Below, in pieces: positions 8,380-16,385 of a DNA stretch of 64,000 nucleotides. The stretch lies in the NCBI GenBank assembly GCA_030426685.1, contig JAUHYC010000003.1, positions 115,142-179,141 of the forward strand, given 5' to 3'. The notes under the pieces are model-generated. The model had not been told where the DNA came from, ran no database searches, and saw only the letters and a program-made list of their open reading frames with translations. The translations under genes were made by a program, and so were the position numbers. This DNA is from Alphaproteobacteria bacterium. GTDB taxonomy: Bacteria; Pseudomonadota; Alphaproteobacteria; Rhodobacterales; Rhodobacteraceae. Within the stretch, counting starts at the first letter, position 1. Each line of letters begins with the position of its first letter.

Positions 8380-9777
8380 ATGAGCACGAACCCACCAAAC
8401 CTCCGCCCTGATCTGGCCCCTGCGGCGCAGATCACCGACACGCCGCGTCGTGGCCAGCCGACCCTTGGAATGGTGTCTTTGGGATGTCCTAAGGCTCTGG
8501 TCGACAGTGAGCGCATTCTGACCCGCCTGCGGGCAGAAGGATACGGCATTTCGCCGGATTATGCGGGGGCCGATGCCGTGATTGTGAACACCTGCGGGTT
8601 TCTGGACAGCGCCAAGGCTGAATCCCTGGAAGCCATCGGTGAGGCACTGGTTGAGAACGGTAAAGTCATCGTGACCGGCTGTCTGGGGGCCGAGCCCGAC
8701 TATATCCGTGAACACCACCCGCGCATTCTGGCTGTTACCGGACCGCATCAATACGAGCAGGTGCTGGACGCAGTTCATGCTGCCGTACCCCCGGATCCAA
8801 ACCCCTATGTCGATCTTCTGCCCGCCTCGGGCGTCAAACTGACCCCACGCCATTACAGCTATCTCAAGATTTCCGAGGGCTGTAACCACAAGTGCAAGTT
8901 TTGCATAATCCCCGATATGCGCGGCAGGCTGGCCAGCCGTCCGGCCCATGCGGTGCTACGCGAGGCCGAGAAACTGGTCGACAACGGCGTGCGCGAATTG
9001 CTGGTGATTTCGCAGGACACTTCGGCCTACGGGCTGGATCGCAAATACGACATGAATCCGTGGAAAGACCGCGAGGTACGCAGCCACATCACCGATCTGG
9101 CGCGTGAGCTGGGTCAGTTCGATGCCTGGGTGCGGCTGCACTATGTCTACCCTTATCCGCATGTGCGTGAGTTGATCCCGCTGATGGCGGATGCGGGCTG
9201 CAACGTGCTGCCCTATCTCGATATCCCGTTCCAACACGCCCACCCGGATGTTCTGAAACGCATGGCCCGCCCGGCTGCAGGTGCGAAAACGCTGGACGAA
9301 ATCGCGGCCTGGCGTGCCACCTGCCCGGATATCACGCTGCGATCAACCTTCATCGTGGGCTATCCTGGCGAAACCGAGGCCGAATTCCAGACCTTGTTGG
9401 ACTGGATGGACGAAGCGCAACTGGATCGTGTCGGCTGTTTTCAGTACGAAAACGTGGATGGTGCGCGGTCGAACGACTTGCCTGATCATGTCCCGGCCGA
9501 GATCAAACAGGACCGCTGGGAACGGTTCATGGAAAAGGCGCAGACCATATCCGAAACCAAGCTGGCGGCGAAAGTGGGCCGGACGCTTGACGTGATCGTG
9601 GATGAGGTCGATGGCGAGGCCGCGACTTGCCGCACCAAATCCGACGCACCTGAGATCGACGGGAACTTGTTTATTGATGAAGGCTTCGAGGCTCTGAAAC
9701 CCGGAGACATCGTTTCAGTCGAGGTTGAAGAAGCTGGGGAGTATGATCTTTGGGGCCGTCTGAGCGCTCCGGCCTGA
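8380..9777 (+). CDS. rimO: ribosomal protein S12 methylthiotransferase RimO
   Basis: Radical-SAM enzyme that adds a methylthio group to an aspartate of ribosomal protein S12. It has 465 residues in the family order: an N-terminal UPF0004 domain with cluster cysteines at 36, 72 and 101, a radical-SAM domain with C168-x3-C172-x2-C175 (GCNHKCKFC), and a C-terminal TRAM domain (about 400-465). The [14 protein letters not shown] start is RimO-like rather than MiaB-like. ATG 8380 was chosen over the upstream TTG because it matches the family start. It is convergent with dgkA, 7 bases apart. Confidence 0.95.
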   Translation: MSTNPPNLRPDLAPAAQITDTPRRGQPTLGMVSLGCPKALVDSERILTRLRAEGYGISPDYAGADAVIVNTCGFLDSAKAESLEAIGEALVENGKVIVTGCLGAEPDYIREHHPRILAVTGPHQYEQVLDAVHAAVPPDPNPYVDLLPASGVKLTPRHYSYLKISEGCNHKCKFCIIPDMRGRLASRPAHAVLREAEKLVDNGVRELLVISQDTSAYGLDRKYDMNPWKDREVRSHITDLARELGQFDAWVRLHYVYPYPHVRELIPLMADAGCNVLPYLDIPFQHAHPDVLKRMARPAAGAKTLDEIAAWRATCPDITLRSTFIVGYPGETEAEFQTLLDWMDEAQLDRVGCFQYENVDGARSNDLPDHVPAEIKQDRWERFMEKAQTISETKLAAKVGRTLDVIVDEVDGEAATCRTKSDAPEIDGNLFIDEGFEALKPGDIVSVEVEEAGEYDLWGRLSAPA

Positions 9778-9784
9778 TGTAATT

Positions 9785-10141
9785 TCAGAACAAACCGACC
9801 AGGGCGAAAACCCACGCCACGCCTGCCGCGATTGCGGTTAATGCAACCGCAGCGCTGGCTGCATCCTTGGCCTGTCCGGCAAGCTGATGGTGGTCGGTCG
9901 AAGTATGATCCACGGCGCGCTCGATCGCGGTGTTGAACAGTTCCGCCACCAATACCAGAACGCCCATAATGAGGATCAGCGCCCGATCACCGGCTCCCAA
10001 CGGTAACAGGAACGCAAGCAGCACCGAGATCAGGTTCAGCCAGCCCCAGACGCGGAACGAGTACTCTTCACGCCAAGTGGCGCACAGGCCCTGCCAGCTC
10101 CAGCGGGTGCGGTCGATCAGACGATCTATGAAATTGCGCAT
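9785..10141 (-). CDS. dgkA: diacylglycerol kinase
   Basis: Small integral-membrane kinase (118 residues) that phosphorylates diacylglycerol to phosphatidate, recycling lipid released during periplasmic glucan or LPS decoration. The DgkA signature AELFNTAIERAVDH is present, with the catalytic/Mg2+ glutamates, followed by the KDAASAAV helix. Three membrane helices are visible (about 34-50, 55-75 and 95-117). Length matches the prokaryotic DgkA family. It appears to be transcribed alone; it lies downstream of a small lipoprotein gene but a terminator separates the two. Confidence 0.93.
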   Translation of the reverse strand: MRNFIDRLIDRTRWSWQGLCATWREEYSFRVWGWLNLISVLLAFLLPLGAGDRALILIMGVLVLVAELFNTAIERAVDHTSTDHHQLAGQAKDAASAAVALTAIAAGVAWVFALVGLF

Positions 10142-10199
10142 GTGTCATCCCGGTCGAAATTCCTGAAAACACGTTCAGGAGCTGCTGCGGAAAGGCAAG

Positions 10200-10220
10200 A
10201 AAAAACCGCCCTCGGGCGGC
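10200..10220 (-). terminator. intrinsic terminator after the small lipoprotein gene
   Basis: Read on the minus strand, GCCGCCC-GAG-GGCGG forms a tight stem-loop followed by six T residues. It lies about 55 bases past the lipoprotein stop and about 60 bases before dgkA, separating the two genes. Confidence 0.8.
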
Positions 10221-10273
10221 GATCCGTGCTGCACGAATGCAGACGGCCCCGAACGGGACCGCCTGCGAAAAGC

Positions 10274-10462
10274 TTATTGTGTGACCGGATTACAGACGGT
10301 CTGACCTGCTTCGGTGGTGGCCAGTTCGTAGCCTGCCGAGCAGCTGGGCGTGCCGTATTTGTCATAATCAGGCTGGATGTACACAGGGGTCGGTTCTTCC
10401 TGTTGCGAGCATGCAGCCAGAACAACAGCTGTGGCGCAGATGGCAGCAAATTTCAGTTTCAT
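10274..10462 (-). CDS. small lipoprotein
   Basis: Predicted 62-residue lipoprotein. A short signal peptide (KLKFAAICATAVV) ends in the lipobox VLAAC, so Cys18 would be lipidated by Lgt. The mature part is only about 45 residues, with EEPTPVYIQPDYDKYG and two further cysteines that could form a disulfide. The ATG at 10462 has GAGGA upstream and is preferred to a TTG three codons earlier. A good terminator follows. I recognise the layout as a common short Rhodobacterales lipoprotein but know no function. Confidence 0.72.
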   Translation of the reverse strand: MKLKFAAICATAVVLAACSQQEEPTPVYIQPDYDKYGTPSCSAGYELATTEAGQTVCNPVTQ

Positions 10463-10677
10463 GTCCGTCAATCCTCTATTACTTTTCTGATATTGCCCAG
10501 CTTTTCGGGGCCGGTCTCAGGATAAGACCAAGAATTTCATCTGGCAACCGGCTTGCTCACAGTATTGTGAGTTAAGGCGAAACCGCGCTCGCGCAGCGCT
10601 CCAACTGTCAAGCCTGTCCTTTTTTTCAACAGGCTCTAAACTCAGCACGTGACAGCAGCCAGAAACGGAGAAGCCAG

Positions 10678-10920
10678 ATGTCGGATGCGCCAAACATCGC
10701 CCAGAAATCCCCCTACCCGGTCGAGGTGAGCGAGGGGAAAACCTATTTCTGGTGCGCATGTGGCAAGTCTCAGCGCCAGCCGTTTTGCAACGGCTCACAC
10801 AAGGGCACCGAATTCGAACCGATCAAATACACCGCCGATACGAATAAGAAAGTGTTCTTCTGTGGCTGCAAACACAGCGCAAACCGACCATTCTGCGATG
10901 GGTCGCACGCAAAGCTCTGA
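10678..10920 (+). CDS. CDGSH iron-sulfur domain protein, tandem
   Basis: An 80-residue protein with two CDGSH [2Fe-2S] sites. The first is CACGKSQRQPFCNGSH (about residues 26-41) and the second CGCKHSANRPFCDGSH (about 62-77), each supplying three Cys and one His. This is the mitoNEET/MiNT-like fold, with the double motif typical of bacterial type members; roles in iron-sulfur transfer or redox sensing are proposed for the family. The protein has no membrane anchor. It converges on the DUF6455 genes with 5 bases between stops. The first motif has Asn instead of Asp in the CDGSH tetrad region (CNGSH), which is a tolerated variant. Confidence 0.93.
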   Translation: MSDAPNIAQKSPYPVEVSEGKTYFWCACGKSQRQPFCNGSHKGTEFEPIKYTADTNKKVFFCGCKHSANRPFCDGSHAKL

Positions 10921-10925
10921 GCTAT

Positions 10926-11183
10926 TCAGAGCAACTCGTTCAGTGATTGGGCGTTGGTGCAGAATTCGGGTGCAGCGCTGGCCTGTGACTGATGTGTTGC
11001 CAGCCAGTTTTGACATTTCTCGCTGCATGCTGAGGCGCGGCAGCGGGTCACGATCCCGGCATAGCCATCCGGCGTCAGTTTACCCTCGGCCATGGCCTCG
11101 GTCAGCGACACACCCATGCAACGCGCGACCGAACGTGTCAGCCAAAAGTGTTTTTCAATCTCGCCCAACGGTTTCTGTAGCAT
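10926..11183 (-). CDS. DUF6455 family protein (copy 3)
   Basis: An 85-residue protein, third of three adjacent homologs in the same orientation. A helical N-terminal half (EKHFWLTRSVARCMGVSLTE) precedes a cysteine region: C-x4-C-x3-C (RCRASACSEKC), then 17 residues and PEFC. The overall first-to-third cysteine spacing (nine) and the last Cys are shared with its two neighbours. That suggests a small metal or Fe-S binding module, but this is inference; the family has no known function. Separated by 8 bases from copy 2, so probably one operon. Confidence 0.8.
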   Translation of the reverse strand: MLQKPLGEIEKHFWLTRSVARCMGVSLTEAMAEGKLTPDGYAGIVTRCRASACSEKCQNWLATHQSQASAAPEFCTNAQSLNELL

Positions 11184-11191
11184 TTGGTTAC

Positions 11192-11452
11192 CTATGATTG
11201 TCGGGCCTTCAGCGCCGCAAATTGTTTCCTATTGGGGCAAGTGCACGGGGCCCGATCGACGGTTTCATTATCTTTCATCCACTTCGGACAGGCCCGGGCA
11301 AATTCGCAACCGCGGCACGATCGGATCATCTCGGCCCAGGCTTCTTGGCTCAGGCGCCCATCACGATGCGCGGCGACTATGTCCGTGCCGGTCGCGCGCG
11401 CCATTTGCAGAACCAAACGCAGGTGGGTCATTACGTGTCCGAGTTTCGGCAT
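11192..11452 (-). CDS. DUF6455 family protein (copy 2)
   Basis: An 86-residue protein, middle member of the triplet. It keeps the family plan: HLRLVLQMARATGTDI helix, LSQEAWAEMIRSC, then C-x2-C-x5-C (CRGCEFARAC), KWM, and a final cysteine 16 residues on, with an extra cysteine two residues before it (APCTC). No membrane segment or signal peptide. Its first-to-third cysteine spacing is the same as in copies 1 and 3. Function unknown. Confidence 0.8.
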   Translation of the reverse strand: MPKLGHVMTHLRLVLQMARATGTDIVAAHRDGRLSQEAWAEMIRSCRGCEFARACPKWMKDNETVDRAPCTCPNRKQFAALKARQS

Positions 11453-11467
11453 CTTGAACCCCCTGAT

Positions 11468-11719
11468 TTACGGTTGCAGTCTGTTCAGCAATTCCTGATT
11501 TCGACAGTATTCCGGTGCTTTGGGTGCGGTCTTGTTATGGGCCAGGAATCTTCCGCAGTGCTCAGGGTTGGGGCATTCCGTACAACGCAGGACAGCTTCG
11601 GATATTTCATCAACGCGCAAGGCTCCTTCGATTGCGGCTTCCTGCAGGTCCACGCCCAGCGTTGTGGCCATTTCATCCACAAGCCCGGCATGTCGTCTCA
11701 GCGTTTCACGGTGGGACAT
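11468..11719 (-). CDS. DUF6455 family protein (copy 1)
   Basis: An 83-residue protein and the first gene of the presumed three-gene operon. HRETLRRHAGLVDEMATTLG is a helical N terminus shared in pattern with its paralogs. The cysteine region is C-x2-C-x5-C (CTECPNPEHC), then 16 residues to APEYC. Strong divergence between the copies, with cysteines retained, implies an old duplication under structural constraint. Function unknown. Confidence 0.8.
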   Translation of the reverse strand: MSHRETLRRHAGLVDEMATTLGVDLQEAAIEGALRVDEISEAVLRCTECPNPEHCGRFLAHNKTAPKAPEYCRNQELLNRLQP

Positions 11720-11788
11720 GCGATTTCCTTTCCCTTTCGCGCTTTCAGGAAAGGTATATCATCTGGTTGAGGGTGCCTTTGACTCAGG

Positions 11789-12157
11789 TCAATAGCGTGT
11801 TTTCAGGTGATCGAGATAGGCGCGGGTGGCATCCTGGACGCGGCGAAAACGATCTCCGCCCAGCTTTTTGCCACCATACCATCGCGTCACGATGATCACG
11901 TGATCTGACAGTTCGGCCCGCTCCATCATTCGTAGAATGACCATTGCGGCACCCGACTCACCATCATCCGCCTTGAGCGCCCCCGTCGGCAAAAGCGCAG
12001 CCCATGTATTGTGAGTGGCCTTGGCATAAGCTTTGTCGGTCTTCAGTTCAGCCAACACAGAATCGATCTCGGCCCGGCTGGTAACCTGCGCGCCCGTCAC
12101 TGCGTATTTTGAGCCCCGATCGGTGAGGACAACACCCAGTTGCGTCAATTCCGACAT
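11789..12157 (-). CDS. yigZ: YigZ/IMPACT family protein
   Basis: A 122-residue protein equal to the N-terminal IMPACT (UPF0029) domain: THNTWA, DDGESGAA, then VTRWYGGKKLGGDRFRRVQ, the characteristic strand-helix motif. E. coli YigZ is longer (about 200 residues) with a second ferredoxin-like domain that is missing here, so this is a single-domain version. The domain occurs in GCN2-regulator proteins in eukaryotes; the bacterial role is unclear. It overlaps the M48 protease stop by one base (TAATG), so the two are co-translated. Confidence 0.85.
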   Translation of the reverse strand: MSELTQLGVVLTDRGSKYAVTGAQVTSRAEIDSVLAELKTDKAYAKATHNTWAALLPTGALKADDGESGAAMVILRMMERAELSDHVIIVTRWYGGKKLGGDRFRRVQDATRAYLDHLKTRY

Positions 12158-12858
12158 TACCGCAGCCCCAGTTGGCGGGCAGTTTGCAGTACCACCTCGA
12201 CCCGCTTGGAATTTGGCGGGTGCGTTGTCAGGAAGCGGTCACCTGGATCGGGGATGCGTTGAAAGAAGTTCATCCCGATTAACGGGTCGTAGCCTGCGGA
12301 GTGGGTGATAACGGTTCCCAATTGATCGGCCTCCAACTCGAATTCACGGGAATAATTCTGCGCGCCCACTTCGGCACCCAATTCCTGTGCGCGTTCGATC
12401 CCGGCGGAATCCTCTCCTTGCTCGCGTGCCAGCTCACCAAATATTCGGGCGCTGTCCTTGGCGTTTGCGGCCTGTCGTGCGATATGCCCCAAAATGTGAT
12501 GAGCAGCCTCATGCCCCATGACAAAAGCCATCTCATCGGCGTTTTGCGCCGAGCGGATCATCGGCTGCGTAAAAATGATCAGTGGACGGCCATCTTCGTC
12601 CAATGTCTGAAAGGCATTTGCAGGCGCGCGGGTATTGAGATCGACGAGTATCACGAATTCGCAATTGGCAGTCCGCGACCGACGGCGGCATTCTTTGCCC
12701 GCCGCTGCCGCAACAGCTTGACTAACCTGTTCGAAGGAACGAGCCGTGGTCTGCTGGCTTGATGTGGCCGGCTGCCATTTTGCCGCCGGAACCGCCACGA
12801 GTGACGGGGAACTACATGCCGCCAGAAGCAACGACAGCATCAGGGCAACGCGGCGCAT
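12157..12858 (-). CDS. M48 family metalloprotease, lipoprotein
   Basis: Zinc protease of 233 residues. A signal peptide with lipobox LLAAC predicts lipidation at Cys15, placing the enzyme on the periplasmic face of a membrane. HEAAH at 116-120 is the HExxH zinc site and EFELEADQLG supplies the third ligand. The arrangement resembles LoiP/BepA-type quality-control proteases without a TPR tail. No membrane-spanning segments, unlike HtpX. It is the first gene of a two-gene operon with yigZ. Confidence 0.88.
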   Translation of the reverse strand: MRRVALMLSLLLAACSSPSLVAVPAAKWQPATSSQQTTARSFEQVSQAVAAAAGKECRRRSRTANCEFVILVDLNTRAPANAFQTLDEDGRPLIIFTQPMIRSAQNADEMAFVMGHEAAHHILGHIARQAANAKDSARIFGELAREQGEDSAGIERAQELGAEVGAQNYSREFELEADQLGTVITHSAGYDPLIGMNFFQRIPDPGDRFLTTHPPNSKRVEVVLQTARQLGLR

Positions 12859-12978
12859 TTCTGTTCCTTTCAGTCACTTTGCCGGCAGGCAAGCATAACG
12901 CGGCTAACCCAGCGGGGCCACAGTCGAATCTGCCCGCGACGGGTTGCATTCCGCCTTTTGGGCCTGCACTCTGCCCGC

Positions 12979-13227
12979 ATGTTTTCAATCGAACACGAAT
13001 TCGACTCGACGGTCATCACGCTGGTGGATGAAGGCCCCAAGCCCTTGCAGGAAGACATTGTGATCAACAGCTTCGCGGAATGCGTCACGATTGAGCAATT
13101 GGATCCGCGAACCGACCAGATGCAGAAGATCACCCTCTCTCCCGAACAGGTTCGCGATCTGGCAGCCGCTCTGGACCTGCCCGAGGGTGTTTACCAGATC
13201 CGTGAAGTCGACCGGTCGGAGAAATAG
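12979..13227 (+). CDS. conserved hypothetical protein
   Basis: An 82-residue acidic cytosolic protein starting MFSIEHEFDSTVITL, with an FAECVTIEQLD segment and a C-terminal helix LSPEQVRDLAAALDL. I believe close homologs occur across Rhodobacterales, always unnamed. The ATG at 12979 is favoured over a TTG seven codons upstream. It stands alone between the divergent M48 gene and a nitroreductase gene 158 bases downstream. No motif suggests a function. Confidence 0.6.
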   Translation: MFSIEHEFDSTVITLVDEGPKPLQEDIVINSFAECVTIEQLDPRTDQMQKITLSPEQVRDLAAALDLPEGVYQIREVDRSEK

Positions 13228-13385
13228 CTGCCGACATTGATCTGCGGTTCTGAACCTGCCGCGACTGATTTGCTTTGCACTGGGGCAGCCCGATTGAAAG
13301 TTCTGCGCCCTGACTGGCAGTTTACCCTTGAAACAGAACGGCAACTCTCCGACATACAGACTGCCCATGTGAAGGAACTTAACAT

Positions 13386-13964
13386 ATGCCTTTTAAGAAC
13401 CAAGCCGTGCTGGATTTCCTGCATGCGCGCAGGTCCCGCCCTGCCAAGACGCTGGTGGCCCCTGCACCCACCCGCGCCGAGCTATTGCCCCTGCTCACCG
13501 CCGCAGCGCGCAGCCCGGATCATGGCAAGCTGGAGCCCTGGCGATTTATCGTCATTGAAAAGGGAGCGATGTCGCGGCTGGCGGACCTGACCGAAACCCG
13601 TGGCAAGGCATTGGGCAAAACCCCTGAAGAGATCGCAAAGGCCCGTAGCCAGTTTGACCTGGGGCATCTGGCCGTTGCGGTAGTCGAAGTGCAGAAACCT
13701 TCCGAAAAAGTGCCCGCAATCGAGCAGACCTACTCCACTGGTGCCGTCTGTCTGGCACTGCTGAACGCCGCGCTGGCGACTGGATGGGGCGCGAACTGGT
13801 TGTCCGGCTGGCAAGCATACGATCGCTGTTTTTGCGAAACAGGTCTCGGGTTGGCCGAAAACGAACGGGTCGCAGGTTTCATTCATATCGCAACCGAAGG
13901 CAAAGCCCCACCAGAACGGCCTCGCCCGGATGTGGCCGCACTGACCCAATGGGTTTCGGAATGA
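13386..13964 (+). CDS. nitroreductase family protein, YdjA-like
   Basis: FMN-dependent NAD(P)H oxidoreductase (192 residues). HARRS near residue 13 and ARSPDHGKLEPWRF (about 40-53) are the FMN-phosphate and ring contacts of the short YdjA-type nitroreductases; GWGANWLSG later in the chain is the second FMN loop. Members reduce nitro compounds or quinones; the true substrate is unknown. GAAGGA sits about 9 bases before the ATG. Its stop overlaps the ATG of the EI24 gene (ATGA), so both are one unit. Confidence 0.88.
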   Translation: MPFKNQAVLDFLHARRSRPAKTLVAPAPTRAELLPLLTAAARSPDHGKLEPWRFIVIEKGAMSRLADLTETRGKALGKTPEEIAKARSQFDLGHLAVAVVEVQKPSEKVPAIEQTYSTGAVCLALLNAALATGWGANWLSGWQAYDRCFCETGLGLAENERVAGFIHIATEGKAPPERPRPDVAALTQWVSE

Positions 13965-14659
13965 TCATCATCCAATCTTTTCTTCAGGCTCTGGCCCAGA
14001 TCGGTGACCCCCGGTTCCGCAGGGTGCTGCTGCTGGGCGTCGGGCTGACCTTCGTGCTGCTGGTGGCGGCCTATGCCGGTTTTTTATGGCTGATCAACGC
14101 GCTGGTCGGCGAGCAGGTGTCCCTGCCCATATTGGGTGAGGTGACGTGGCTGAATGATCTGCTCAGCGTATCCTCATTCTTGCTGATGATGGTCCTGTCA
14201 GTGTTTCTGATGGTGCCGGTTGCTTCGGCCATTACGTCGATGTTTCTGGACGAGGTGGCGCAGGCGGTTGAGGACAGGCACTATCCCGCTCTGCCCCCGG
14301 CCCCGCGCATCCCATTTGGCGACGCGCTGCGCGACACGCTGAGTTTTCTGGGCGTTCTGATCATTGCCAACCTGTTGGCACTGATCCTCTATGCGCTCTT
14401 CACCCCGTTTGCGCCATTTATCTTTTGGGGCATGAACGGATTTTTGTTGGGGCGAGAGTATTTCACACTTGCCGCTATGCGTAGATTGGGGCGCGAAGGT
14501 GCACGCCAGCTCCGGGCAAAGCACGCGACGACGATCTGGGTTGCAGGCACTTTGATGGCGATCCCGCTATCGGTGCCGCTTGTGAACCTGCTGATCCCTA
14601 TTCTGGGTGCCGCGACCTTCACCCATATATATCATGGTCTGTCAGGCTCACGAGCCTGA
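13961..14659 (+). CDS. EI24 domain membrane protein
   Basis: A 232-residue integral membrane protein with several long hydrophobic helices (about 19-45, 60-85, 120-150, 155-175, 195-225). The EI24/CysZ-like pattern is seen: paired reentrant-like helices and GMNGFLLGREYFTLAAMRR, highly typical of the family. E. coli CysZ in this superfamily imports sulfate, but bacterial EI24 proteins are diverse and no sulfur gene is adjacent. It is coupled to the nitroreductase by an ATGA overlap, and its last bases form one arm of a perfect hairpin. Confidence 0.8.
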   Translation: MIIIQSFLQALAQIGDPRFRRVLLLGVGLTFVLLVAAYAGFLWLINALVGEQVSLPILGEVTWLNDLLSVSSFLLMMVLSVFLMVPVASAITSMFLDEVAQAVEDRHYPALPPAPRIPFGDALRDTLSFLGVLIIANLLALILYALFTPFAPFIFWGMNGFLLGREYFTLAAMRRLGREGARQLRAKHATTIWVAGTLMAIPLSVPLVNLLIPILGAATFTHIYHGLSGSRA

Positions 14660-14662
14660 CAG
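14639..14662. terminator. perfect 11-bp hairpin between convergent genes
   Basis: CTGTCAGGCTC and its exact complement are separated by two bases. The hairpin covers the EI24 stop codon and ends one base before the DUF1467 stop. No T-tract on either side, so it may protect or separate the two 3' ends rather than act as a canonical terminator. Confidence 0.5.
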
Positions 14663-14938
14663 CTACTCTCGTGGTTCCAACTGGTTCAGCCAGTCGAAAT
14701 CGCGAACTGATATCACGCCGGAGATAATAATACCCGCGATGAGCGCCCAGAGTATCACCGTTACCCCGGTGGTGATCCACAGCTTCTTCTTCATGTGATG
14801 CACTTCCGGCGCACCTGCATGGGTGCCCGGAACAACATCCCCAAGATCACCCTGCGTCTTGATCCGTATCGGCAGAACAACCAGCAGGGTCAAAAACCAG
14901 ATGACGGCAAACAGGACCAGAGCGGCGGTAATCGTCAT
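14663..14938 (-). CDS. DUF1467 family membrane protein
   Basis: A 91-residue protein with two transmembrane helices (about 4-24 and 53-75). The loop carries the family signature: LPIRIKTQGD, then PGTHAGAPEVHHMKKK. DUF1467 is almost confined to Alphaproteobacteria and commonly follows the methylmalonyl-CoA epimerase gene, as here (5-base gap). Function is unknown; the conserved basic/histidine loop between the helices is probably cytoplasmic. Confidence 0.88.
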   Translation of the reverse strand: MTITAALVLFAVIWFLTLLVVLPIRIKTQGDLGDVVPGTHAGAPEVHHMKKKLWITTGVTVILWALIAGIIISGVISVRDFDWLNQLEPRE

Positions 14939-14943
14939 CAGCG

Positions 14944-15348
14944 TCAGACCTGTTCCAACTCAACCAGGCAACCGTTGAAATCCTTGGGGTGCAGGAACAG
15001 GACGGGTTTGCCATGCGCTCCGATCTTAGGCTCACCCGAACCCAGAACCCGCGCGCCAGTCTCTTTCAGATGATCACGCGCGGCAATGATATCTTCGACC
15101 TCATAGCAGACGTGGTGAATGCCGCCGGCCGGATTCTTTTCAAGGAAGCCATTGATCGGGCTGTCTTCCCCAAGCGGATAGAGCAGTTCGATCTTGGTAT
15201 TCGGCAGCTCGATGAACACCACGGTTACGCCGTGATCAGGCTCATCCTGCGGCGCACCGACCTTGGCCCCCAGCGCATTGCGGTACTGGGCCGACGCGGC
15301 CTCGAGGTCAGGAACAGCAATGGCTACGTGGTTGAGGCGACCGATCAT
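14944..15348 (-). CDS. mce: methylmalonyl-CoA epimerase
   Basis: A 134-residue glyoxalase/VOC-fold enzyme that interconverts (2R)- and (2S)-methylmalonyl-CoA in propionate/ethylmalonyl-CoA metabolism. Two repeated beta-alpha-beta-beta-beta modules are visible. Candidate metal ligands are the His of RLNHVAIAV, the His of GGIHHVCYEV and the Glu of the terminal CLVELEQ. VIELLYPLGEDSPI-like residues in the middle match the family. Start has AAGGAGAG just upstream on the minus strand. It is upstream of DUF1467 in one unit. Confidence 0.93.
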   Translation of the reverse strand: MIGRLNHVAIAVPDLEAASAQYRNALGAKVGAPQDEPDHGVTVVFIELPNTKIELLYPLGEDSPINGFLEKNPAGGIHHVCYEVEDIIAARDHLKETGARVLGSGEPKIGAHGKPVLFLHPKDFNGCLVELEQV

Positions 15349-15484
15349 GGAACTCTCCTTCCTTTAAGCGTTGCGGCGGTTATGAGGGCTGCCCGGTGAA
15401 AGGGCAAGTGCGCCAAAACGCGCGTTAACCCTGTATTAGCCAGAAGTTCCTAGCGTGAGGCATCTGCTAATCAGGAGTTCTGCC

Positions 15485-16201
15485 ATGGACGATTCGGGAC
15501 CTTTCGCTTCTCCACCGCTGGCCACCAGGATGCGGCCGCTGCTGGGCCAAACCATCCTTGTGGTCGAAGACAGCCGCTTTGCCTGCGATGCGATACGATT
15601 GATGTGTCTGCACAGCGGCGCGAGAATTCGACGGGCGGATTGTCTGAAATCGGCGCGGCGACATTTGCAGATCTACCGCCCATCGGTCCTGATCGTCGAC
15701 ATGGGGCTGCCGGATGGGTCAGGCGCGGAATTGATCGCTGAACTCACCCATGCGGTGCCGCGTATCAGCGTCATCCTCGGGCTGTCAGGCGACGACAATG
15801 CCAAGGCGCTGGCCTTGCGCGCGGGGGCTGACGGTTTTTTGGCCAAGCCACTGACATCGGTTGCATATTTTCAGAAAACCATTCTCGAGCTTTTGCCCGA
15901 AGACCGCCGCCCGTGCAGGTTAGAGGCCGTGCGGGATAATATCGTTCACCCTGACCCCCTCGCCTATCAGGATGACATGGCCCATGTCGCCGATGTTCTG
16001 ACCGGACCCAGCGATCAACGCACTTTGGATTATGCAGCACAATTCCTGCAAAGCGTAGCACGGGATGCCGACGACACCGCACTAGCTGAGGCTGCCCGCC
16101 AGCTCGCAACATCACGGACGCAGGGTGGGCCGCTCACGGCACAGGCGGCGCGGGTTGCCGGACTGGTGCAGCAGCGGCTGGAACGGCAGGAGGCAATCTG
16201 A
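15485..16201 (+). CDS. response regulator with receiver domain and helical C-terminal domain
   Basis: A 238-residue protein. Residues 21-140 are a CheY-like receiver: acidic pair in VVEDS (E28, D29), phosphoacceptor D72 in VDMGLPDGSG and K121 in FLAKPL. The C-terminal 100 residues are all-helical with no DNA-binding HTH, GGDEF or output motif I can name. The ATG at 15485 is preceded by CAGGAG; a start ten codons earlier is possible. No histidine kinase is adjacent, so it is an orphan. A tiny membrane-protein ORF follows after one base. Confidence 0.82.
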   Translation: MDDSGPFASPPLATRMRPLLGQTILVVEDSRFACDAIRLMCLHSGARIRRADCLKSARRHLQIYRPSVLIVDMGLPDGSGAELIAELTHAVPRISVILGLSGDDNAKALALRAGADGFLAKPLTSVAYFQKTILELLPEDRRPCRLEAVRDNIVHPDPLAYQDDMAHVADVLTGPSDQRTLDYAAQFLQSVARDADDTALAEAARQLATSRTQGGPLTAQAARVAGLVQQRLERQEAI

Positions 16202-16202
16202 A

Positions 16203-16322
16203 ATGCTGATCGCCTATTTCGTGACCGCTTCGATTCTGTGCATCTGGCTGTACCGGCAAACGCGTCTCAGCGCTAAAAAGGTGCGCAGCAATCGGCGGCA
16301 TGTGCCGAACCCGCTGGATTGA
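16203..16322 (+). CDS. small single-pass membrane protein (39 residues)
   Basis: Starts one base after the response-regulator stop (TGAA-ATG), so translational coupling is likely. MLIAYFVTASILCIWLY is one hydrophobic helix, followed by a strongly basic tail (about nine Lys/Arg/His in 22 residues), giving N-out/C-in topology by the positive-inside rule. No homolog recognised. It ends 32 bases before the aspS terminator. Its reality depends on conservation, so confidence is moderate. Confidence 0.45.
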   Translation: MLIAYFVTASILCIWLYRQTRLSAKKVRSNRRHVPNPLD

Positions 16323-16354
16323 TCCCATTCACGTGGTTTCAAGCTCACGTAACG

Positions 16355-16380
16355 AAAACCGCCCGCACAGGGCGGGCGGC
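16355..16380 (-). terminator. intrinsic terminator of aspS
   Basis: On the minus strand CCGCCCGC pairs with GCGGGCGG around a 5-base loop and is followed by TTTTCG. It begins 6 bases past the aspS stop. Confidence 0.85.
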
Positions 16381-16385
16381 AAAGC

